The position numbers and the translations under genes were made by a program. From Beta vulgaris subsp. vulgaris (Eukaryota; Streptophyta; Magnoliopsida; Caryophyllales; Amaranthaceae), in assembly GCF_026745355.1 (NCBI RefSeq), contig NC_079209.1:12174313-12238312 (forward strand): a stretch of 64,000 nucleotides of DNA, read 5' to 3'. Positions 45,075 to 55,790 of this stretch are shown here, in pieces. The notes beneath the pieces were generated by a model. It searched no databases. It was not told the origin of the DNA and was given only the letters and a program-made list of their open reading frames with translations. Each line of letters starts with the position of its first letter. Position 1 is the stretch's first letter.

Positions 45075-46853
45075 CACTAGTGCAGAAAAGGCAATTTGCG
45101 TCGGATGTGAGGCGCCTATTTGCGTCGGACTTTGGTGCGACGCCAAAGCCCTCGACGCAAATGACTCATAACGATTTGCGTCGTATACAGGTGCGACGCA
45201 AATGGTTCACCTATTTGCGTCGCACCTGTATACGGTGCGACGCAAGTGAATCTTGCTAGCCTAATTCACCAAGCTCAAAGGGTAATGTGCGTCGCACATC
45301 GCCTAGGATGCGACGCAGATGAATCATTTGCGTCGCACCTTGGGCCACGTGCGACGCAAATTGTAATTTTTTTTAAAAAAAAAAAATTTTTTTATTTAAA
45401 AAAAACTAGAAAACGTAGAAAGTGGAGTTGGTAGTGGTAACGAGAACAGCGAAAACTAGAAGTTACAGGTGTGCAGTAATTGAAAAGGAAATGAAGAACA
45501 TCAGATCTAAAATACAACTTGATGATAATAAACAATTGAAACAATCAAAAAACTCGAATACAGCTGTTTTATAAATCATCAGATCTAAATTTAAAAACAG
45601 CAAAAAATACTAGATGTTACATGGTTTTATATAATTTTAATTGAAAAAAATATAACTGAGTGATGAGAAAGAGAGGAGTGCAGAGTTAATCTTTACAAGC
45701 AGTAAATCCCTTTCTGTAAAGATTTAGATGATTTCTATATCCCACTTCAAACCCATCTTTGAGCGCATTCTCCTTCCAAAGCTCGAGTTCTTGAAGGGTA
45801 CCCAACACAAGTTTATCCTGTCCATGAACGATGATTGTCGATCCTCATCAGATCTAAAAATAATCCTCATCAGATCTAAAAATAGCCCACCCACTATGGG
45901 ACTTATCGTAACTATTAATCCTCATCAGATCTAAAAAAAAACGAACAATCAAGAAACTAAATCAAAAATAGAAAAAAGAAATTCTAACCCTAATCAGAAG
46001 ATGAAGGGGAGATAAAATTAAAAATAAAAATACAAAACTCAAACGCAATCTTCATAGCAATCAGTCGAAATTTCAGATCTTCGAGAATTTCATATAATTT
46101 CATAGCAATCCAGATCTTCACCTCAAACGCAACTACAAGACTTCGAAAGATCTGAAAACGAAAAAAAGGTCAAAATAAACAAAAAAATCAGATATAAGAA
46201 AAATAAGAAAGAAAAGAAACCTTCACAAAACGAATTTGAAAGTCACTTGCGTCGAAGGTAAGGTGCGATTCACTTGCGTTGTTGAGATTTCATTGTTGAG
46301 ATTCACGAAACTAAGAAGATGAATGATTTCGTTGTTGAGATTCACTTGCGTCGAAGGTAAGGTGCGTCGTTGTTGAGTTCTGTATAAGGTGGGTGAGAGA
46401 GAGACGATGGTAATATAAGGTGAGAGAGAGACGATGGTAAGGTGAGAGAAAGAATACGATGGTAAGGTGAGAGAGCAAGAGACGCTGGTAAGGTGAGAGA
46501 GAGAGATGACGGTAGGTGAGAGAGAGAGAGATGAAGTTAGGGTTTGGGAGAAGTTTGGGTTTGAGAGAAGTTAGAGGAGAGGAGTGTTTAAAAGTCGTGC
46601 ATTGTGGATTTTGGGCCGATCTGCGTCGGATGGGCCAAGGGTCCGACGCAGATTACTTTGTTATGTGCGTCGCACTACAGGCTTCATGCGACGCACATAG
46701 ATGATTTGCATCGCACATTAGTTACAAACGACACACATCGTTCGTTATGTGCGTCGATTCATTGTTGCATGCGACGCAAATAGTATTTTTGCGTCGTTTC
46801 CGTGTTTGTGCGACGCAAATGGGGCGACGCGAATTGACCTTTTTCTACTAGTG
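45075..46853. mobile_element. CACTA element B in the chromovirus gag, 1779 bp, complete
   Basis: Starts CACTAGTGCAGAAAAGGC and ends GACCTTTTTCTACTAGTG, a good inverted pair. The 3-bp target duplication aaa lies at 45072-45074 and 46854-46856. Dense subterminal arrays of TTTGCGTCGCAC / GTGCGACGCAAA occur at 45093-45362 and 46618-46832, many as back-to-back inverted pairs. No transposase; the interior includes gaga-rich and agatctaaaa-rich stretches. It shares ends with element A and lies in the same orientation. Confidence 0.96.
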
Positions 46854-47170
46854 AAAGTGGTAAAAAATTTGTCAAATTCTCTAATCCAGTTCTCCATCTT
46901 AGTAGGGTCACCTTTTCCATCAAAAGAAGAGGGTTTCTTCTGGTCAATTGCCTTAGAAATCACAGCGGTTTTTGAACTAACATTGCCATCATTAGGAGTA
47001 ACAGGAGTATTAAGAGCAGCCGCTTGAGCCTCAGCAAGTTTCTCCATAGCATCAGTTAAGGCTCGAGTGGATTGAGCTATCCCATGCATCATACGATTCG
47101 AGCTCGAGTTTCTGGCACGCGCGTGTCTATGCAACATCTTAAAAGCAAAATAGAAACAAAGATAAACCAA
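46854..47170 (-). pseudogene. Chromovirus Gag N-terminal part
   Basis: The minus-strand frame has a basic start (HRHARARNSSSNRMMHG), a helical MEKLAEAQAAALN stretch and PSSFDGKGDPTKMENWIREF, the conserved F.G..DP..A..W motif of Ty3 capsids. Interrupted at 46854 by CACTA element B. Confidence 0.9.
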
Positions 47171-47380
47171 AAATGATTCACCCTTACCAAATTACTCTTA
47201 ACAAAAGAAAGAAAAGAAATTAAATAAATGAATCAAGCAAGAACACGAAAAGAGAAGTATATATCAGCTCATAATAGTATAATTCCTTGCCTTCCCATAT
47301 CACTTCCTCACAACGGCTTTTCAATTTTAATAAGTTTAATTACCTATTCTTGTTTAAAGTCATCTTAAGGAAATCTTAGT

Positions 47381-47398
47381 AACCTGGCTCTGATACCA
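47381..47398 (-). other. Primer-binding site (initiator Met tRNA) of the chromovirus
   Basis: On the minus strand TGGTATCAGAGCCAGGTT lies two bases from the end of the 5' LTR. TGGTATCAGAGC is complementary to the 3' end of plant initiator Met tRNA, the common primer of plant LTR retrotransposons. Confidence 0.95.
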
Positions 47399-47400
47399 AC

Positions 47401-50400
47401 TGTAACAACCCTGAATTTCCAATACTTCTAAAATCAACTTAATAAAAATAAACTCGGAAATCCAAAGGTGCTACGCCGCGATAATTATTAATAATAACCG
47501 CAAGGCTAATGGTTCTAACTAAAACAATAACCAAAAGTTTTAACTAATTATTACAGACCAACTAAATAGAATGTAAAATAATTATTACAAACCAGAACAT
47601 AAATCTTATAATCAAATGAATAACAGCGGAAGTCTTTTTAAAAGTCCTATTAAATCAAAAGGGATCCAACGCACTCTTTAACCCAACTGGCGCTAACTAT
47701 CTTCAAGTCCCTGCACATTCAACACTACAATATCAACCAAAGGCTGAGCAAGATTTATTACTGTAATAAAACAAAACTGTTCAATGTATAGGTAAGATAT
47801 GTAGGAATATCTTACAAATTCATTTAAAAGGTGTACAGATTATATATATAAAAATTAACTTTCTAATAACCATCTTTCTTTCTTTCTAAACTATTCTGTA
47901 AAACTTTCAAATATAACCTTTCGAAATCTGTGAGTAGGAAGTAATAGAAATCCAATGAGTTAGCTAGGCTCACTAGACAAGGTAAACACCAAAGTCCCTA
48001 GTATGCATACCCCTAACTTGATAACAAACCAAGAAGGAAGACTAATGGCAAGTGTATTGATCAACATACACCCAAGTACTAAAATATATTGTTGAGACAA
48101 TGTTAACTCAACATACTTCCAAACTCGGAGAATACCGCTTACCGGCAACCCCACAATAAAACTCTATAAACCCTCGTAAGGGTGAGGAACTTCCTCCTTT
48201 CAAAATCTCAACTTGGTAACATTGAGGAACTTCCTCCTTTTATATAAATCTCATGAATAATCTCATAAACTCTTTCAATATAAATATCGAGAACCATTTA
48301 AATCTCAACGTATAAACTTCATAAAACAATCTCATTGGAAAAATAAATTTCCAAACATTATGAAACAATTTCTCAACTCATCTGTACAAGCACAGTATGA
48401 AATCTTACCTTATCAGCAATAAAGTCAAACAAACTCAACCTCAAGTCAGAAGGATTCTTCTATAAATCCGGAATCTACAATATAATAACAGATGTAGTAT
48501 AATTACTCGTGGTATACCTAGAGTTGTCTCACAAACTATTTTATCATTGCATAATTAGGACTTACTAGATATCCTAACTCTAAAATAATACAGCATTTAT
48601 AGTCATATCGTATAGGAAAGTGGCAACATTTGTGGGTAAAGCAAAAATCTAAACACGTACTATATATATGATAATAGTATATGTGTAGTATACTAATATA
48701 TAACTAATTGGTATTTAAGACCAAAGAATAATATGTCAGTATTAGAACTTTGTAAAACTAATTTAGATGATCACTATTCACTACCCTATAACATATTACC
48801 GCCACCACCATAACACCAAAACAGCTAAACAGCAAGAACTTGCACAAGGCATAACTCCTAGTATACAACTCCAAATCACGCAATTCTTGAGCCTAAATTC
48901 ATTAACTCTTCAAGCTCTACAACTTTCATGCAGGAAGCAAGGTCTAAAAACGACAGAATCATTGAGAAATTGCCAAAACAGTAACTGCGTGCAAAACAGA
49001 ACATACAATGAAAACAAACTTTTATAACAGTAAACCATATTGAATCAAGCTTAGATTACTACTCTGTTTTGTAATGAAACCACAACCTACACCAATACAC
49101 ATCAAACCAACATAATGGAAATTTCATAATAATTTTGAAACTAACAACTAGCAAATCAAACCCCCAAATTATGTTAACTAAATCAAATTAACCATCAAAC
49201 ATGAACCTTTCATAAAAATTTCGCACACCATAAATTTTCCCCAATTTAATTTACCCAAGAACCCTAATTTAACATACCCAAACTTTGAAACTTAAACAAA
49301 ACTGAAATTCGAAATTGAAACTATAAGTTAGAACTTACTTGAACAGTGAAATGAAATTACTCAAGAAAAGACTCAAAAGTCACCCCTTTGATCTGATTTT
49401 CGCCCCAAACATTCACTAGATCAAGAGCCAAGTTTTCCTTCTTTGAAATACCCACAAACTCAAGTAATATAAAAGATAGATGAGAAGAAGGTTTGAATTG
49501 TGATAAAGTTGAACAAAATTTATAAATTCATGGTGTTGGATCAAGAATTAGAGAAAAGATAGATGGAGAATAAGGTGAATGAAGAAGAATGAAGAAATAA
49601 AAGGGGAAGCCTCCTCTCTCCTCCTTTTTCTCTCTTCTCTCTCCTCTCCCACAAAACCCTAATTTTCAATCTAGGGGCTACCACCACCCTTTTGGGCGGT
49701 GGTAAGCCCTTTTCTGGTTTTATTACTAGCTTTTTACGTTTATGTTTCCAATAAATCTTAGTTCTCTCTAATGGAGAGTTTTTCTACCCATATATTGGGT
49801 TATGTCTACCCATATATTGGGTTTTATCTCTCTCCATGTGAGAGTTTAGAGAATTTATTTTTGGGTTTTTCTGTATTTCAAGATGTTGATTTGTTGATCA
49901 AAATTTGTGCGGAGTTGCAACAGATGTCAAGACTTCGTTTACAATCACTTGAATTGAATCCGATTCTACTTCAAAACTACAAAAGATCGATAGACCCCTT
50001 GCAGAAGGCTGCATCAGACAGCGATGTGAAAGACAAGGGTTTTCAGAAGTGTTAGATCTACTCAACGATCGTGGTTTTATCATATTAGAATTGTATTTAT
50101 TTCATTTGATATGTATTTGTTTAGTATTGACTTTTATTGTAGATGTCGTATGACTTTGAATCAATGAATTAATGTTACTTTCAAAAAAAAAAAAAAGAAA
50201 TAAAAGGGGAAGGGCTACGGGGAAGCTTACTGAACCCTTTTTGCCTCTTTTTTTTTCTTTTGTTTTTTTTTTTCTTTTGCTTACTCCATCTTTATAATAG
50301 ATTAGTTAGGTGACTTAGTTCACCTAGGAAATCTAGGATTTAGTTTTTTTCTTTTTTTTTTTACTACTTCAAAAGGTAGAGTCAAAGTTAGTAAAAAAAT

Positions 50401-50493
50401 ATATATTTTTAATAAAAGAAATATGGAATCATTTTCATTAAATAAATTAATACAAATAATTATTGAACGGGTATAAAAATACGGGGTGTTACA
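47401..50493 (-). repeat. 5' LTR of the chromovirus, 3093 bp with retroposon insert
   Basis: Right copy on +. It equals the left LTR except for scattered differences and a 587-bp insertion at 49610-50196. Removing the insertion and one copy of its target duplication gives a length close to that of the left LTR. Confidence 0.97.
49610..50196 (+). mobile_element. Poly(A)-tailed non-LTR retroposon (SINE-like or truncated LINE), 587 bp
   Basis: The insertion is exactly bounded by a 16-bp target duplication gaaataaaaggggaag (49594-49609 and 50197-50212). It ends in a run of 14 A. It begins with a pyrimidine-rich tract (cctcctctctcctcc) and then a strong hairpin whose arms are gggctaccaccaccc and gggcggtggtaagccc. 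A short direct repeat ctacccatatattgggtt appears twice near 49785-49825. No long reading frame: the 94-codon frame at 49771 has no known domain. It could be a SINE or a non-autonomous LINE derivative. Confidence 0.85.
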
Positions 50494-51460
50494 CCATCAA
50501 ACCAAATCTCACAGATAGACACAAAACCACAAGATTGCAGTTTGTTCTGTCACATATAATCTCAAGAATAATAACAGAGAAACCAAGGTTTGACATACTT
50601 TACAATATGATACAGATATATGAAAAATGGTTTTTCATGAGCAAGATAACACAGAGGTAATATTTATTATCAAAAGCGGAAGATCCATACAAAACATGTC
50701 AAGCAAAACACTTCACAACAAAAGTTGTGTTTATGGGGGATTTCAAGAACTATTTTTGTTGATAATGGGGTGTGTACATATGATGGTAAAATAGGCACAT
50801 ACTCATGTATTGATGAAGTGGCAGCCTAAAGAAGGAGCAACAACAGAGAAAGGGGCCCTTTAGAATTAAAAGCAAAATAAAGTATCACCAAGAAAACCAT
50901 GAAACACATGCTTATAAACACACTGTTGGCGACAATCATGGCTAAATGACCAACTTTTGGATGCAAAACTATTTGGATACAACAGGACAATGCCAGACCA
51001 CACAAAGCACCAAATGATCCACTGTAGTTAGAAGCAGCAAAACAGGATGGGTTTGACATCAACCTAATCCAACAACTAGCTCAGTCCCCAGATCTCAACG
51101 TACTTGACTTAGGTTTTTTCTGTAGCAAATAGTCTATACAACACCAAGCATTCCCAAGTTTTTTCAAAGTGTAGTGGATGCCTATAACATCTATGATCCC
51201 AAGTTGATCAGCTACACTTGGTTGCACCTAATGTATGTCATGGTTGAAATATTGAAGGTAAAGGGTGGAAAAAATTACAGAAATCCCCACAAAGGCAAGA
51301 GAAAATTTGATAGACTTGGTCATCTACCAATTTATGTAGAAGTTTATGATGAGTTGTTAACTAACACAATTAGTTTCCTTAATCAAGACATAGTCAATGG
51401 TCTCGACTTGTGTGGGATGGAATGGTCCTTGGTTCAGATGAGGTGTAGAAGCTAGGCAGA
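50494..51460 (+). pseudogene. Mariner-like transposase, C-terminal part
   Basis: Continues the transposase cut at 36350: NLTDRHKTTRLQFVLSH, then IYEKWFFM, where plant mariners have DEKWF, so the first catalytic Asp is Tyr here. Further on are VVFMGDFKNYF, WIQQDNARPHKAP (second Asp), SPDLNVLDLGFF (third Asp, DD39D type) and YVMVEILKVKGGKNYRNPHK. Stop codons fall after NDPL, after CSK and after FFKV, with a frame change before VVDAYNIYDPKL. Dead. Confidence 0.9.
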
Positions 51461-52241
51461 TCACACAACAGAGGTCATATTACAGAAGACTCATCAAAGA
51501 ACTAACTCAGCAACATGTGATTTAGGATACTTAGAGGTTGGTATATCAACTTTTTGTAAATCATAAACATGTGTAAAAGTGAATATGAATGGAATTTTTA
51601 TTGAAACCAAAATCATAATTTGGTTTTCATCTGATGATACATGTAAAGGGAACCAAAAAAACAAAATCAGGAATAAGGTTGTCCACTCAGGAAGTCCCCA
51701 ATCACCCATAGAAACAACAAAAATGACCATATATGTAGCCTCCTAAACAGAACAAGAGTTGAAACATGAGTGGTAGTATGGGGTGTTGGTTAACTAGTAA
51801 GGTCTTGTACAAAATCTATATCATAAATGGCCTCATTCATCATAGAGGATATAAACATCTTAGGTCAATGTTATCAATCATAAAACAAGACATTTCACAA
51901 AGGCTAATTATCCCCTATTTTTGCTTCTACAAATGTTAACAATTACTCTTTGGGTGGCATACAAGTAGGCCAACTAAATGTAGTTTGTGTAAAGAGTGAA
52001 ATAAGTTTCACATCATGGAGGATCAACCCTTACTGACATATCCCATCTGCCAAACCATTGACACATACGTATCCCAAATAGGGTGGAATGGCACATAACA
52101 AACCATTATTGTCATGTGACCATATCACTCCATCCAGGGATGTTCTTGTCTCAGATTGGAAGATGTACCTAACATGATAAACATACCATACACAATTTTA
52201 ACATGATATCATGCTAGGACATACCGTTATGCAACCCTAAT
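51461..52241. other. Gene-free; probable 3' part of the mariner element
   Basis: No gene recognised. I looked for the partner of the left mariner terminus (a complement of aataagtgaaac) and found only the weak gtgaaataagtttcac near 51993, so the right border is not fixed. Confidence 0.4.
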
Positions 52242-53240
52242 CAACTAACAACAATTCAAAGCTTAATCGACTAACAACAATCTCAACCCACGGTCAAAGA
52301 TCATCAACAAACAACAAAAAAGATCCATAAATAACACCATTTAAGCTAAATTACCCTAATTAACTAACAACAATTCAAATCTTAATCAACTAACAGCAAT
52401 CTTAACCCATAGTCAAATATTGGGCTGGCAATCAGGTCGGGTTGGGTCAGTTTCAGGTTGACCTGATTTATATTTCAGGTCACTTATCCCTGACCCAAAC
52501 CCGACCTGATTTATATTTCAGGTCGAAAACCTCAACCCAAACTCGACCTTATATTTTTCGTGTTGACCCAAAACCAACCCAAAATGACCTGAAATAAAAA
52601 TCTAAATATCCAATGGTAATAAAACTGCCAACTTAGTTCAGGTTGGTATTGTACATGTAACATGTTTAAGTTCCAACATTCAAAGCCAGAATTTTCAGGT
52701 TGAACTTTGAAGTGAGTTGGGCTTGGCCCAATATTATAACCTAACCGGCTAAGGGCTAACCTAACATGATATAAATTATTTTTAAATCAGGTCATTTTGG
52801 GTTATTTTCAGGTTCAAATGGTCAACCTGAACCTAACCCATTATTTTTTCAGGTCGGGTTGGGTCGACTCATTTTTTTTCAGGTCGAAAATCTCAACCCA
52901 AACCCTAAATTTCAGGTCAGTTTCAAGTCGGGTTATCAGGTTGGGTTAGTTTTTGCCGGTCCTAGTCAAAGATCATCAACAACAAAATTGATCCATAAAT
53001 AACAACATTTAAGCCAAATTTTATGAAACCCTAATCAACTAACAACAATTCAAAGCATAACCAACTAAAGCAATCTTAACCCACAGTCAAAGATCATCAA
53101 TGAACAGCAAAAATGATCCATAAAAAGCACCATTTAAGTCAAATTTATGAAACCTTAATTAACTAACAACAATTAAAAGCAACTAACAGCAATCCTAACA
53201 CACAGGCAAAGCTCATCAACAACCAACATAAATTCCAACA
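52242..53240. repeat. Tandem repeat, ~110-125-bp unit, about four copies
   Basis: The unit carries aaccctaatcaactaacaac, ttaacccacagtcaaagatc and gatccataaataacaccatt. Units begin near 52242, 52353, 53027 and 53151; the second is split by a 545-bp hAT element. Non-coding, AT-rich. Confidence 0.85.
52418..52962. mobile_element. hAT-like MITE, 545 bp, inside the tandem array
   Basis: An exact 8-bp duplication tagtcaaa lies at 52410-52417 and 52963-52970. The ends gggctggcaa (left, after tat) and the complement of ttgccggtcc form short inverted termini. The interior is built from many copies of ttcaggtcgggttgggtc and its inverse, giving foldback potential. No reading frame. Confidence 0.85.
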
Positions 53241-53399
53241 TTTGAGCCACAAATCTCAACCCCCTAAATCCTAATAGATTTATGAACAATTAAAGCCACA
53301 CACAAGAATTCACATAGATTAATTAACAAAAACCTGAAAATTGACAAGAGTTTAAGATCATTTCACTATTGGAGAGACATTGCAACATCATTTGTTTAG

Positions 53400-54760
53400 A
53401 GAATCCTATTTTTTAGTATTTTGGGATGAAGTACTTGGCACATCATCTTCTCTAGAAGACTAATCTCCATCACCAACATCGCCAGATTTACCAAACTTAG
53501 TAGGTAAATCATCACTTTCTCTAAGATCAGTAGATTTTAGAGGACTTGAATCATCAAAAATGATTTTCTTCCATACATTGAACCCAGATGCTTCATCTTC
53601 GGAACTAGAATGAAGCTCTGACGTCATTAAGGGCTTATTCTCCCCATGTTTTTTTCAGTTCAGTTCAGTTCAGCTCAGTTCAGTTTAGTTCAGTTCAGTT
53701 CAGCTCTATTCTTTTATAACTATTTTGTAAAATATTATTATTATGTTGGTCTAATTTATTTTACTAATTACTCTTATTATTATTTATTTTTATATATTAT
53801 TATTATTATTATTATTATTTCTATATATTATTTTGTTTATTATAGCATTACTCATTATTATTGCTATTATTATTAGGAGGAACATGGTTTAGATTAAAAG
53901 CATAAATAAACCCACGTTTTTCAGCCCATAAACCAATCAAATCGCGTCAATATAATTTATGATGCAATTTTGTGCGGTCCGACCCAATCATTATTTTTTT
54001 TACTAAATATTATTATATATTAAATCTAATTATTAAAATAGTAATATTAACTTACTTTTTAGATATTATTGTGATTATATAATCATCATCTAGTATTAAT
54101 ATATTAATAAAAATAATATAAAATAATTATTATTAATTATCATTATTATCATTAATTATTATTATTAATAATTTATGATTATTAATATTATTTATTTATT
54201 ATTATCATTTGAAAATATCTAAAATATTATTATTATTATTATTCATAATTAATTATTCATTATTATTACTTATCATTATAATAATTATTTAATATTCATA
54301 TTATTATTGTTTAAATATTATTTATATATTTATTTTATTTTATTTTATTCAGTTGAGTTCAGTTCAATTCAGTTCAGTTCAGTTCAGTTCAACTCAACTC
54401 CGCTCCGCTCCGCTCCGCTCAGTTCAGTTCAGCTGTTTTATGCCGAAGAGAACATACCCTAAATTTGAAGTCGGTGTCTCAGACTGAACATAAGCCAAGT
54501 TCAAAGATGAATTATAAAAGGAGTCATTGTTGTAGCGGCAGCAACCAAGACTCCTCTTCGGATCTGGTGTCCGATTCTCCGAAAAGCAACTCGTATGTAA
54601 CTTTAGAGGCCATCTTAGATGTACAACCAAATGGGGTAAAAAAATCCCAATCTCTACCCAAAAACAGAGGCTCGATCATAAAGTAGGGTCGTTGAGAGAA
54701 TGAATCACAAAGAAGAGGAGTGAAATTTAGGGTTCTTATGAAGAAGAGAGAGAATCGCAA
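53400..54760 (-). pseudogene. Unrecognised small acidic Ser-rich protein gene, split by a MITE
   Basis: I do not recognise this gene. On the minus strand a leader with CT-rich sequence (54950-54770) is followed by a frame with KVTYELLFGESDTRSEEES. After a frame change near 54535 comes YNNDSFYNSSLNLAYVQSET. The Harbinger-type MITE (53631-54459) interrupts it. Beyond the MITE the same frame resumes with MTSELHSSSEDEASGFNVW and KKIIFDDSSPLKSTDLRESD, with one TGA/TAG-type stop before SSREDDVPSTSSQNTKK. Removing the MITE plus one TAA copy joins the two sides in one frame, which suggests real ancestral coding sequence. It could also be part of an unrecognised transposon. Confidence 0.4.
53631..54459. 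mobile_element. Tourist/Harbinger-type MITE with TTCAG arrays, 829 bp
   Basis: Ends gggcttattctccccatg and the complement of cgaagagaacataccc are imperfect inverted repeats. A 3-bp duplication taa lies at 53628-53630 and 54460-54462, as for Harbinger elements. Just inside both ends lie arrays of the pentamer TTCAG, in the same orientation on + (53656-53706 and 54350-54432, the latter with a CCGCT sub-array). The centre is almost pure A+T with (ATT)n runs. Confidence 0.8.
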
Positions 54761-55054
54761 AGTGAAATTGTGTTGAAGAAAGAGGAAGGAACCTTAGGAT
54801 TCTTCAAGAAGAGAGAAATTTCAAAATTAGGGTTCTTTAGAGAACTCTCAATAATTGAGGAGAGAGAGAAAGAGGAATAAGAAGAATTGAGAAGAATCGA
54901 GAATGTGATAGAGTGTTAAAACAAATATGATGTTTGGGAGGGGGATAAAAAAAGGAAGGGAAAGGCCAGATTATTAATTGTTGTTAGGTAGATAGGTGAT
55001 AAATTTATGTGTGTTTACGTGAGTGGTTGTGTTAATTTAATAGTGACACAATTG
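54761..55054. other. 5' flank of the unrecognised gene remnant
   Basis: Purine-rich on + (agagagagaaagagg), hence a CT-rich leader on the minus strand. No other feature is seen before the duplicated block at 55055. Confidence 0.4.
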
Positions 55055-55296
55055 TAATAAAATTTTATAAATCAGTACAAATTTCCTCCAAAGCCAAATC
55101 TTTTTAATGTTTTGAATTAGTTGAAGAAGAAAGAACAATCAAGCACTATAGGATAATAGATTACTTCATATAGGATAATACATTACTTCATATAACAAGC
55201 CATTTCTACTAATTTCATTACAAGCTGCTCAAAATCATTACTTCATTAGTGCATTCTAGATATGCTGCCAATGGCAAGCATTTTTGTAATTTGATA

Positions 55297-55707
55297 CTAC
55301 TTTGACTTCTCCAGAACCTTAAGGCACTTGTTCCATAAATGATCACTCCTTTTATGCATTCCAAAAGACCTATCCTTGTCAATCTCAGCACACATGTCAT
55401 CCACAATCAAGCCATTGCACTTCTTCCCCATTCGAATGAGCTGCCTGCAGCACTTGGCTTCAAAATGAATTGGAAAGAAGTCGTTACTTACAACCTCCAC
55501 GGCACAATCTAAGGTAATTTTTGATGCGCAAGCCAAAAATGCTGGGTCGGAGGAAGGTGATGGAGAATAGATGATGTCAGAGTCAGGTGCCAAGCTATTT
55601 TCGGGGGCAAGGTCGAGCTCGTAAATGCTTGCTACTGAAGGACGGGAAATCGTTATAATGGCCAAGCTGATGGCAAGGAACAAGAGTGACATTGATCTAG
55701 CTGCCAT
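55297..55707 (-). CDS. Small secreted Cys-rich protein, prolamin-like/ECA1 family, copy 2
   Basis: 136 codons, complete, single exon, with signal peptide and seven Cys at the same positions as the paralogue at 33820-34230. By my count 15 residues differ; the changes include Ser57Phe, Asp99Gly and the last two residues, and no Cys is affected. A canonical TATA box stands about 75 bases upstream of the ATG, so this copy looks the better expressed of the two. Secretion is inferred from the signal peptide, and a reproductive role from the family. Confidence 0.83.
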   Translation of the reverse strand: MAARSMSLLFLAISLAIITISRPSVASIYELDLAPENSLAPDSDIIYSPSPSSDPAFLACASKITLDCAVEVVSNDFFPIHFEAKCCRQLIRMGKKCNGLIVDDMCAEIDKDRSFGMHKRSDHLWNKCLKVLEKSK

Positions 55708-55776
55708 TTTTTCTTTGTTGTGTTGTGAAAAGTTTAGCTGGGGAATGGATATGGGAAATGGGACTAAATATGACAG

Positions 55777-55790
55777 TCTTATATATAGTG
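55777..55790 (-). promoter_or_regulatory. TATA box of prolamin-like copy 2
   Basis: On the minus strand CACTATATATAAGACTG gives a strong TATATATAAG core, 70-85 bases before the start codon, a normal plant spacing. The equivalent position of copy 1 reads CACTATGAAAC. Confidence 0.75.

Larger units (their letters stand above)
36351..50493 (-). mobile_element. Ty3/gypsy chromovirus (Tekay/Del-like), 14.1 kb with nested insertions
   Basis: Long LTRs (36351-38835 and 47401-50493) start tgtaacaaccc and end ggggtgttaca on +. A 5-bp target duplication ccatc lies at 36346-36350 and 50494-50498. An initiator-Met primer-binding site and a polypurine tract sit at the expected inner LTR edges, giving minus-strand orientation. 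Gag, protease, reverse transcriptase, RNase H, integrase and a C-terminal chromodomain are present as broken frames. Large LTRs and the chromodomain suit the Tekay/Del clade, an inference. Two CACTA elements and a retroposon sit inside it. Confidence 0.97.

Noticed and set aside
51990..52015. Possible right terminus of the mariner element (gtgaaataagtttcac)
   Set aside because: Too short and only partly complementary to the left terminus; no TA-flanked match found.
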